The notes beneath the pieces are model-generated. The model searched no databases. It was not told the DNA's origin and was given only the letters and a program-made list of their open reading frames with translations. Shown here piece by piece: positions 10,267 through 19,200 of a DNA stretch of 24,828 bases. The position numbers were made by a program, and so were the translations under genes. Source of the DNA: Pelargonium cotyledonis (taxonomy: Eukaryota; Streptophyta; Magnoliopsida; Geraniales; Geraniaceae); assembly GCA_036897625.1 (NCBI GenBank), contig JAYMTA010000730.1:1-24828 (forward strand). Reading direction: 5' to 3'. How positions within the stretch are numbered: position 1 is the stretch's first letter; each line of letters opens with the position of its first letter.

Positions 10267-11003
10267 TCATTGATCCTGTGGAGGCTGTTGTGGGACAACC
10301 TCCACTGAACCCATAGATAAATTAATAGAGTTAAAATCCAAACATTGCAGATCATCAACATAACAGACAGAGTGCACTAACAACTTGTGTCTAATGGCAG
10401 CAGTTTCAATAGGGTCACCATAAATCATGAAGTCATGCTCATCATCTAAATTATAAATAGAGATTGGTACCTCAGAAAAGCTTGAGTCCGAGGCTTGGTT
10501 ATCTGCAAAAGTCTTCAATTTTTTTGGAGGCTGGTTTTCTCCCGATTCAGATGCTGCACACTTCAGCTTTCCTTCTGGAGCAGCTTTTTCTTCTCTTCCA
10601 GGTAGCATAAGCTGGTTCCGACTCAGATCCCAGAGCAATTTTCTTTGCAACCTCCCATATAATCTCTTTCTCCCTGTATGCTTTCCACTATGCTTCTTGG
10701 GCTTCGGGGGGCCCAATCGTCTTATTTCTGGTATGGTCGATTGGTTTCCTTGGCCTGGGATCTGGAGCTGTGGTTCTCGATCTAGTAAGGGGTCCGGTAC
10801 TGATGAGATGAGGAGTAACAGCTGGGGGTAAGAGGCAATCATTAGTCTGGGTTTGAAGTTGGGGGTCCAAGTCATCAGATTCAGAGAGATCAAGGGCTGA
10901 GAGAGACCAAGGGGTGGTCTGGTTGGTGGTAGGAACAGGGACCAGGGCCAATGAAGAGCTTTCATCAGGGCCATTAGAAGGAGGAAGGGAATGAGGTCAT
11001 CAG
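10267..11003 (-). pseudogene. LINE ORF1, C-terminal remainder (5' truncated, frameshifted)
   Basis: ORF1 of L1 elements encodes a nucleic-acid-binding gag-like protein that coats the element RNA. Only the C-terminal, disordered part remains. The likely frame begins in LALVPVPTTNQTTPWS, passes TRSRTTAPDPRPRK, hits one TAG just after PPEAQEA (10688-10690), continues AYREKEIIWEVAKKIA, and then shifts near 10580 into EEKAAPEGKLKCAASES. From there it runs to the acidic FSEVPISIYNLDDEHDFM and the end at 10267. An alternative unbroken frame from 10974 exists, but its first two thirds look like a Leu/Pro-rich shadow. No zinc knuckle is present. The stop overlaps the ORF2 ATG as ATGA. Confidence 0.75.
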
Positions 11004-11019
11004 CAAACCATTCTACTAT
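11004..11019. repeat. Right target-site duplication of the LINE
   Basis: Exact second copy of the 16-bp word at 6072-6087. It abuts the truncated 5' end of the element at 11003, and the original flanking sequence resumes with GAACTAATTG. Confidence 0.96.
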
Positions 11020-11152
11020 GAACTAATTGATGATACCAAAAAAAAAAATCATAAGTTAAAACGAAAATGAAAATATAACTACTAACTACCCTACACTTTC
11101 CTTCATTCTTATATATGTAACTTTGACATAAAAATATGTTATTATCATGTGC

Positions 11153-11208
11153 ACGTCACATGACTTCAAACCAATTCGAAATGATTCAAACGTCACATGA
11201 AGTCATGT
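11153..11208. repeat. ACGTCACATGA direct repeat with an overlapping inverted repeat
   Basis: ACGTCACATGA occurs at 11153-11163 and 11190-11200. ACATGACTTC (11158-11167) and its complement GAAGTCATGT (11199-11208) form an inverted repeat with a 31-base loop. The core TGACGT/ACGTCA is the kind bound by plant TGA/bZIP factors, so a regulatory role upstream of the kinase gene is possible but unproven. Confidence 0.5.
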
Positions 11209-11329
11209 CTTAGATGTGACAATATTGTGGATCAGGAGAGATAGCGACGGCCTAAAGGTGTATATATACAAGTAACCAATAGTGTTTAGGAAAGAGACTA
11301 TTTCTCTTAACCTTAGCCTATAGTTTTTG

Positions 11330-11455
11330 GCACCTTACCGCACCAAAGTGGTCTCTTACACCACCACCACCACCAAGAATGTGTTGAGTGAGAATTGATC
11401 CCGAGACCTCCTCCCACTCACACAACTAGATTAATCAACTGCGTCACCCTTAATG
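11330..11455 (-). mobile_element. Decayed tRNA-derived SINE-like sequence
   Basis: Read on the minus strand, GGTGACGCAGTTGATTA (A-box-like) is followed about 30 bases later by GAGGTCTCGGGATCAATTC (B-box-like, diverged from GGTTCGAATC). This spacing is normal for a tRNA-type polymerase III promoter. No intact tRNA cloverleaf can be drawn. A (CAC)5 run and weak downstream sequence follow, and I see no clear tail or target duplication. This may be a fragment only. Confidence 0.4.
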
Positions 11456-11599
11456 ATTAAATTTTTTCTTTTTAAGCCTTAGATGCACATATGTGCATCC
11501 GTCCCAAAAAATAACAAAATAAATTTGACCGGATTCATTTATGATTGAACTAGTTTACGTTAAAGACGGTCAATTTTCCGATTCCAGTAATTCGAATCC

Positions 11600-11816
11600 A
11601 AATTGCCGGCCCAAGATCTACCATGTCTTATTGACTCATCTAAAATCTTCCATAACCTAAATAAAGAGTAAATAGGAAGTAGTAATAGGTTCACGCGCAA
11701 GGAAGGTGAAGACGTTGGTGAGAAAGCAAGTGATACAGCTGGAGCTCCGACAGTCTTGCCTCGCGACCTGCACGTGACTCGCTTTCACCACCACCACCAC
11801 CACCACCACCACCACC
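11600..11816 (+). promoter_or_regulatory. Probable promoter region of the Raf-like kinase gene
   Basis: A GGCCCA box (site II type) lies at about 11608. A perfect G-box palindrome CACGTG is at 11771-11776. A (CAC)10 run at 11786-11816 precedes strongly pyrimidine-rich sequence (CTCCTCTCTTCTCTTCTC) typical of plant core promoters and leader starts. No clear TATA box is placed, and the start site cannot be read from the sequence. Confidence 0.45.
11786..11816. repeat. (CAC)n microsatellite, about 10 units
   Basis: An uninterrupted run of CAC units sits immediately upstream of the CT-rich leader. It is likely to vary in length between individuals. On the minus strand it reads as a polyglycine frame, which has no other support as a gene. 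Confidence 0.92.
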
Positions 11817-11849
11817 TCCTCTCTTCTCTTCTCTCACTCTCAGCCCCAA

Positions 11850-12130
11850 AATTAAAGTCCGTCGCTTTCCTCTGTCCATCAATTTTTCAATCCAACATCA
11901 AAACGCACTAATCACAATCCGATCTCTCTCTCTCCTCTCAGTTCATTACACACACTCTCTCCACAGTTCTCTGTAGCTGCGTGTTTCTCATTTTCCCTCT
12001 CTTTTCGCTGACCGACATATTTGCTTTGAATTTGGGGGAGCTTTCGTTGACTAGACCCCCTGAGATTCAATTTTTTTTAATGATCCTGAAGAGGCACTGT
12101 TGAGGATTTTTGTTCTCGGATCTGCTGGCG
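11850..12130 (+). other. Likely 5' UTR exon of the Raf-like kinase gene
   Basis: CT-rich leader-like sequence ends at a strong donor, GGCG|GTGAGTTTG at 12131. The matching acceptor is TTTTGCAG at 13016-13023, giving a leader intron of 893 bases (12131-13023). The left limit of the exon is a guess. Leader introns are common in plant MAPKKK genes. Confidence 0.55.
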
Positions 12131-13023
12131 GTGAGTTTGTTTTTCTTCTTCTTGAGATTGATCCTGGGATTTCGAATTTAAATTTTATGATTGTAGTGTT
12201 TGTACAATCGGGTTTCAATCTGATTTGTTTGTTTTTTGATTGATTGCTTGATTGATTCGTTTGATGGTGTAGAATTCCCATGTGATGCGTTTAGCTGATC
12301 ATTCTGAGTTAGAGCTGAATGGTGGGTGAGTGTGTTGTTGTGCCTGTGTAGAATTTCTGAAATGGATTTGTAATTTGGAGGGAATGAGGTATTAGGTTAT
12401 TTACGTCAATGCCTCTTATTTTGATCCTTTTCGGTATAGTTTTGTGTTTATGTGGTAGAATTTTGGAAGGTTGTGATGCATAACTGGGAAACTCCATGCT
12501 TTTAGTAAAAACACTGTTTGGGTGGATTTTTCGTGCATTGATCACTTGTAGATTTATGCTGGCGCAGTCAGCATTGGGGTTTGATATAGGAGTTTGTGCT
12601 TATGGTAAAAGAGTTGTGTATCTATACATTTAAAGCATTTGAAGGGAAGAACAGTGTTGTTAGGGGGCACTTATGGCCTTATGGGTTAGGTTGGCAATGT
12701 AGCTGGTGTTGGAGTTTGCTTATTTATGGTAAAATAGGTAAGTGTGTGTATCTTTTAAACTTTTGGGGGAGAGAAGAATACCATTTACGGGGTAATTTTG
12801 CATTAGGTTAGCAATGTGGTTGGCATTGTAGCTTGTTTTTACGGTAGGAGAGTTAAGTGTAAAAAACACTACCTTTTCTGGGTTTGATGCCAAGTCAGTC
12901 TGTCAATGCTTTGCCCTTCTTACTTGTGGTTTGTCAATTCTGCTGTCTGTTCAATCCTCATTCCAGAAATGCATTGTGTTTAGACTCTCATCTCTGATTT
13001 GTTAATTAGTCCCTGTTTTGCAG
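12131..13023 (+). other. Leader (5' UTR) intron
   Basis: This T-rich interval runs from GTGAGTTTG to TTTTGCAG. It contains no supportable exon. Near 12550-12840 are two loosely similar stretches (each with GTTAGG, TTGGCAATGTAG/TAGCAATGTGG and GTTTGCTTATTTATGGTA/TTGTTTTTACGGTA words), suggesting an old internal duplication. Confidence 0.6.
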
Positions 13024-13028
13024 GTCAT

Positions 13029-13091
13029 ATGGCCTCCAGCTTAAAGATGTCAGAACGAAAGAATTTTGTAATTCGTTATTCAATTGCCTAA
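13029..13091 (+). promoter_or_regulatory. Upstream ORF 1 (20 codons)
   Basis: The first ATG after the leader intron opens a 20-codon frame (MASSLKMSERKNFVIRYSIA) that ends with TAA at 13089-13091, 80 bases before the main start. If the leader exon is spliced as predicted, ribosomes would meet it first, so it could lower translation of the kinase. Its own peptide may be irrelevant. Confidence 0.55.
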
Positions 13092-13110
13092 AAACTAGTT
13101 CTAGATTGAA

Positions 13111-13221
13111 ATGGTCTTTTATGGGGTAAGAAGTGGGGCGAAATGGTTTTACATTCCAAACATCAAAGGACATGGAGGAAACAAGAGATGCTACAGGACC
13201 AGCAGAGCAAGGGGGTTCTAG
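13111..13221 (+). promoter_or_regulatory. Upstream ORF 2 (36 codons), overlapping the main start
   Basis: ATG at 13111 opens a frame that runs past the kinase ATG at 13172 in another frame and stops at TAG 13219-13221. A third upstream ATG at 13121 reads only ATG GGG TAA. An overlapping upstream frame prevents simple reinitiation at the main ATG, so leaky scanning would be needed. Confidence 0.5.
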
Positions 13222-16200
13222 TGCTTCTCGCTGGACTTCAGATGTTATGGAAACTTTTGGATCTGTTTCCTTGGCTTCACAAGATGATACATTGAGCAGT
13301 AAAGCATCGCCGAAAAATCTAGGTCAAGATGAGTTGTCATCTCAGACCGCATCACAAATTCTATGGAGTACTGGAATGCTTTTTGGACCAATTCCAAATG
13401 GTTTCTATTCTGTTATTCCGGTTAGAATTATTTTTCATTTATTTGCAAATATAAATTGTTAATCAGTTGACGTTATAGTTTCTGCCAAATTTGTCTCCTA
13501 TTATTAGCTGTTAAAACTTTAGCTGTTTGAAGTGGAGATTCCTTTTTCCACTCCTTTTCATTTCTACTTGTGTGGGTTTTAGTTTCATGCTCACTATTTC
13601 TTTTAAGAATCTAGATATTGTATTTTCGAGAATTTGTTATCTTTTGATATATAATTTTAGCTGTTTGAATATATATAGATAATTTTTTGTTTCTTTGCCA
13701 ATATATGTTGTTATGCCCTATTCAACTCACAATTTCAGAACTCAATCCGCTTTCTTGTTTCGTGCTTTAAACTGTTTTTGCTTTATATCTAAATTCTACA
13801 CATACTAGAATCAGAGTGCCATGAAAAACACCTTATTTTGATGCATGGAGTCAAGCATTTAAGAATCATATATATTTGAGTTTCCAATGTGATGGGAAAC
13901 AAAGGAATATATAATAATGTTAATTGTTTTTGGTTTAAGTATGGGATATCAACTATATGTCCTGGAAACTGGATCCTTTGAATTGAGCTCCACCTAATTG
14001 GTGATGTCGTAGGATAGCAACTGAAGGCAGTGTACAATGAGGTAACAATGGAGTGAGGTTGGAGGCAGGGCTTTAGCTACAAATAGAAGTATTATGGAAT
14101 GCTATATTTTATAGTGGAGTTGATAAACTCGAGCTAAGTTCTTGGCTGAATTGACTTTAACATTCTATTGCCAAGAGGAAAAACTTTATTTTCAACTAGT
14201 TGTATTTCTTCTTTTCTAGTTGATCTATTGATATTTTGAGCTGTAAACAGTGAATAACAACATACAAGATCTATTGTGGATGGTTTAGTTCAACTTTTGG
14301 CATATATGTAAAAAATGATGTGTTGGTGGCACCATGTCCTGTGAATGTGAACATGCAACAACTTCAGAATGTGAAAGTCTCTTTGGGGAAGCGTTTCTTG
14401 TTGGATTAATGTGCCCAACATACTCAAATATTTAAAGGGTAAATTAGGAGATGGAGTAGTGATTAAAAATTATCGATAAAAAAGGTGTATTGTGAAGGGT
14501 GTTTAGGCAGTTGCCTCAAGGAGAAGCTTTGTGGGTAATAGGTACATGATAGGTCATATTCTTGGTTCAGTAAAGAATGGGATCTTTCTCTTGATGTTAA
14601 GTTTGTTTCTAGGCTTCTTCTCTACAGAATGTGGAAATGGTAGATTTTGAGGTTTCATTATTATCCTAATAGATGAATGATCGGTGAAGTTCTAGGTGAA
14701 GGTTATTTTGTGATATGAAGAAACAAATCAATGGTTTCACAAACTAACATGTGGTTTCTATGAAGACAGGTCATGAAAGCTATTTTCTTAGGTGATTGAA
14801 TAAAAGCTGGTTTAGACTTTAGAGGGAAGATCTTGACATTTTATTCATGATAGATATGACTTTTGGATGATATAATGAAGATGTAAAACTGGAGATGTAC
14901 TGTATATTATTGTACAAGCTTGAGTTATGCACCTCCTCTTCTTCTCTGAGTGCTTGTGTTATTAATCAATATAGATGCCATACTATTTGCCTTATTCTTC
15001 TTCCTTTTTTTTTTTTAACTTAAACTCTAGATTCAGATAACTATGGTTTAAATTGATAGTTTATTGTTATGGACAGGAGAGACAGCTCAAAGAGCTTTTT
15101 GATACCGTTCCTACCTTGGATGAACTTCACACTTTGGAGGCTGAGGGATTCAAAGCTGAGGTCATTCTTGTGGATGCCGCAAAAGATAAAAAGCTAACTA
15201 TGCTTAAGCAACTGATTGTGGTTCTGGTCAGAGGGTTGAACTCAAATCCACCTGCAATGATAAAAAAGATTGCAGCATTGGTATAATTTATTTATATTTA
15301 TTTGATATTTAAATCATCACCATGATACCCTTTTTATATTTCATTTTTCTTCGTCCATATCTCTGCATTTTTTCGCACTGTTTGTTTTCCATTCGTCAAC
15401 ACCTCATATGTGTGGTCTCTTTTGAGGACTCCTAGGGGTCTATCATACTTGCATTACAATAAAATCTTGATGGTGTGCTGTGATAATTGTAACAAGGTCT
15501 AATGTTTAGTTTCTAGATGTAGTTGATATATCGTATATGATAACTAGTCACAGAATCATTGTTGCCCTACGTTTTCAGAATGAGCACCTACTACAGTCAT
15601 TTCATTTGGCTAATTTCATCTTTATTCATTGTAATGCAATTTGTTTGGCTTTTGATAATTCCTGAACAGGTTTCTGATGTTTCTAAACGACAAAACGTGG
15701 AAAGCCCAGCTAGAGCTGCACCAGAGGAAACCTCCTACATGCTTGAGAATCAAGTTATTCAGATGCTGGGGCAAATAAGGCACGGTTCATGCCGTTCTCG
15801 AGCGATTTTATTTAAAGTTTTAGCAGACACTGTCGGTCTTGAAAGCAAGCTTGTGGTGGTAAGCTCTGCTTCTATTTGGCAGGATAAATGTTGAAAACTA
15901 ATACTAGTGTCATCATCATGATAGCTAGAATAGCCATTTTCTTACCATTGTTTTTTGTTATTCCAACTAACTTATATAATTATATGTGGGTTACAATGAT
16001 GAAGTAATAATTATTGCAAGTATTTGTGCTTGTTTCATCGTTAGATATTTATTTGTGATTCCCTTCTTTTCCCCTTCATATCCTCATCAGGGTTTTCCGA
16101 ATGATGGGACTTTGGAGTGTGTAGACCCACATAAGCATATGTCTGTGATAGTTGTGTTGAACTCAATGGAGCTACTTGTTGATCTTATGCGGTTTCCCGG

Positions 16201-19200
16201 TCAGCTGATACCTCTATCAACCAGAGCAATGTTTATGACCCATGTATCTGCAGCTGGGGAGAGCGACTCTGCAGAAAATGACTCCTGCGATTCACCTCTA
16301 GAACCAAACAGCCCTCTGTATGGATATTCAGATAGATTGGATCCTGACAGGTAGCTTATTCCAGATATTCTTTCAATTTCCTTGTTGAGTATTACATTTA
16401 TATTTCAACATAATTTATTGGTTGTTTGGTTATTATTCAAAGCTAGAAATATCTTCAACGTAACTTTTAGAAGCATTATATGTTTGTTACATAAGTTTGT
16501 ATAAGCAAGTAAAATTGCTAGTGTCAAAAATGAAAAGCGAACAGCAAACAATTTGTATATTATAAAATGACTTAAAAGGACATGCTTAAAAAAAGTATCT
16601 TCCTTTACACTTGAAATAGTGGGGATAAATTTGGAAAGACAATATATTCTCCCTACTCGTTTTAGGGTCTAGAGAAGTTAGTAATTCTTACTTCCTTAAA
16701 GGTTCCTCATCATTACAAACATCACTCAAAAGCAAGTTGAAAGCGTACAATAAGTATGTTTGTTCTACCCACAATTTGCTTGTATGACACCTTTCCATTT
16801 GATGTGCAACTTACTTTTACTTTTGAGAAGTTACCAAATAAGGCCTTTATGTAGTTTTTTGCTGTGCACTGCATAAAGTTGATCAGATAGTTATTGTTCT
16901 TGTTTCCTTGTGCCACAGTGCTGAAATGGATGAAAACCTTAAACTCCATAAGAATTTAGAAGGGGCTTCAAATGTTTTGGGTCCTGTGATGCGAACTCTA
17001 ATGTTGCAACCTACCACATCTCTTGAAAGGAAATTGAGGTACTGGTTACTCTGAGACCCCTTATGTTGTGTTTCAAGACAGACAAGTTTCAAGTTTTTTT
17101 GACAAATTTACACTACTACTCTAAAATCTATACAAGTGTCTATTTGTGTGTGTGGAGAAATTGTAGATAGTGACCTAATCTTGAATTGGTAACAATGTGG
17201 AAATTTCTTAAGAATATGTTTACAGTAGAAGTAAATATGATTAAGTTCAATAGAATAGTACTTAAAAAAAAATTGATAGAATAGTCTGAAGGAATGTTAG
17301 ACATAATGCTTAAATGGTCTGACTAGCCAAACTTCTAATAGAAGAGTTGTACAAAAGTAATAGCTGTATATTTTCTATGGCTTCACTATTCAATTTACCA
17401 TATTTGGCTTGGTCATACAATCTGTTTGGCTGAATGAAAGTTCCCAAACAAATGCAAATTATAGATATTTATCACGGAATCTATTTGCTTTGATCTCAGT
17501 TCATCTCATAGTGAACCAAACATTGCAACTACATTTTGGAGGCGTAGCCGGAGAAAGGTCATTGCTGAGCAGCGGACTGCTAGTTCAAGGTTTTTCTCAA
17601 TCCCAACATTTTTATGTGTTGGTATGTAATATACACAGTTCAAATTTTCTTCTTGTTCATGACAAAACACTGTTATATTTCAGGTGCACCCCACTTTTCA
17701 GTTCTTGGTGTCTTCTAATCTTAGGAGCCATATTGATCTTTTCATACGTAATTGCATGTTCTATGCTTAGGAGTCTCAACTGAGTAATTCTTTTGCAATG
17801 TCATAAATTGCTACAAATATCATAGGTTCACACCACTTCACACAATACTACTGTAATTATAGATTTATATTTATATGTACACATAGTTTGACAATTTTTT
17901 TTGCATTGGGAAAATTTTTTCCATCCATTTTTTTGCTATTTACCCTTTGTGATCTTCATTTGACTGAACTAGTGTTTTCCTGAACATCCTTCCCCTGGCT
18001 GGAAGTCTTAGCTCCATTATTGATTTTCATATAACTGGGTAATCATAGCTTGATGAAGTTAGACATAGCTAGAAATGATGGCTGGCTTATGAAAATTTCA
18101 TACTTTGATTATATGAAAATTTTACATTGTCGTTGATGTCATTATGGATCATAACATTTTAAGGTTCTGTTAGTTTGACAAAATTTTTACTTTTTTCTTC
18201 CTGATTGGTGGCTTGAAAAGAGTTATGGGCTAAATACACCAGTTTTATCCTCTTATGCCTGTAAAGTTGCTAGGCTCAGTCATGACTCTGTACCCACTGT
18301 TAACAATATCTGACACGGGTCCAGGTTATGCCGTTTTAACTAATTGAACTTGTTGATGTGCTAAATGTGCAATCTTAGTTATTGTGTTTGACTTTCAGTC
18401 CAGAGCATCCTTCATTTCAAGCACGTCAACGGTCCATGCTTGGTGGGGATCAGAAATCGCTAAGAGATTATTCAGATGACATGGCTACATCAAGGTCTGA
18501 GCTCTGTCAAATCCATTATTTTAAACTCTTTAAGATACATAAACAGTGGTGATTTATTACGCAACACTAATGTGACCTAATATGTTTGTGATTTTATATT
18601 TGAACTATTTATTTTATTATTAAGATAGTTATTTTTTGTGTGGCCTTCAGTATAACAACTAGATGCATAGTATTCATTTTATATATATATATAACATTTT
18701 ACTTCAGCATTCATAGTTTGAACTTTTTTGAAGTGAAACTTTACTGTTCTGCACTCATGGTCATGATTTTGTTTAATTTCAAATGCATCTATAGATCAGA
18801 TGGTGTGTCATCAACGCCAGAAACTCGTATATTAAGAAGGAGAAGCATTAGTATCACTCCAGAGATTGGTGATGACATAGTAAGGTTGATCTTTTGCTCA
18901 TTATCTTTTGAAGCTTTGCTGAATTCTAAAAGACAATGATGTTATTCTGTGTTTAATGTTTCCTTACAATTGAATTCTTTGTTAATTATTATTACGCTTC
19001 AAAAGTTGAGTTTCTCTTTTGACACACTTTCATTGAGTCATTAGGAGAAACTGGTTGATTGATTTATTTTGCTCACAAGTTATCCTGATAACATCGTCTA
19101 ACTTTCGTAAAAATGGTGATGTTACTAACATAGTGCATGACACTATGCCTGAATGAAAATACAAAATTTTATTGGAAGGCAAAGCACATTGTTCGAAGTA

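Larger units (their letters stand above)
6129..10270 (-). pseudogene. LINE ORF2: endonuclease, reverse transcriptase, zinc segment and RNase H (interrupted)
   Basis: ORF2 nicks target DNA and copies the element's RNA. Its ATG at 10268-10270 overlaps the ORF1 stop. Endonuclease signs are MIFLSWNCRG, VVFFCETK (Asn and Glu), GDFNQ (Asp near 9836), FTWTN and SDHAPI (Asp/His near 9578). The RT shows MGSNKAPGPDGFPAIFYQKF, FRPISLCNVFYKIIAK, MDVSKAYDRVRWDYL (motif A, near 8480) and FFADD (motif C, Asp near 8159). The zinc-binding segment is CQIC followed by DHLFFRCH. RNase H shows CCDGAF (6521), HAELLA, LSDCLS and AHNLA. From about 9840 to 6129 everything is in one frame, broken only by stops at 9806, 9506, 9089, 8948, 8912, 8597, 8303, 7628, 6929 and 6923 (minus-strand first bases). 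The first part is in another frame and has its own stops, including TAG at 10102. It cannot make a full protein. Confidence 0.93.
6088..11003 (-). mobile_element. L1-type non-LTR retrotransposon (LINE), 5'-truncated, about 4.9 kb
   Basis: The element reads on the minus strand: the C-terminal part of ORF1, then ORF2 with endonuclease, reverse transcriptase, a Cys/His zinc-binding segment and RNase H, then a very short 3' UTR and a poly(A) tail (T run 6087-6100). Perfect 16-bp flanking duplications define its ends. The 5' end falls inside ORF1: no ORF1 start, no gag-like N-terminal domain and no CCHC knuckle are present, so the 5' part was lost at insertion, the usual LINE truncation. An RNase H downstream of the RT is typical of plant L1 elements. 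Many stop codons make it non-autonomous now. It lies antisense to, and about 0.9-1 kb upstream of, the leader exon of the Raf-like kinase gene. Confidence 0.95.

Noticed and set aside
10688..10974. Single unbroken ORF1 frame from 10974 of the LINE
   Set aside because: Its first part is a Leu/Pro-rich shadow; the neighbouring frame has the expected Pro/Thr/Arg-rich disordered character, so a frame change is more likely.
11384..11450. A functional tRNA gene
   Set aside because: The boxes are diverged and no acceptor, D, anticodon and T stems can be paired into a cloverleaf.
11691..11882. Minus-strand frame with a polyglycine tract
   Set aside because: It is produced by the (CAC)n microsatellite read backwards.
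13133..13171. Upstream extension of the kinase start to a GTG at 13133
   Set aside because: GTG starts are not expected here, and the ATG at 13172 gives the MEETR start seen in relatives.
17540..17542. Acceptor GGAG|GCG for exon 6 of the kinase gene
   Set aside because: It keeps the frame but loses SSHSEPNIATTFWR, which matches the family; the acceptor TGATCTCAG ending at 17499 is better.
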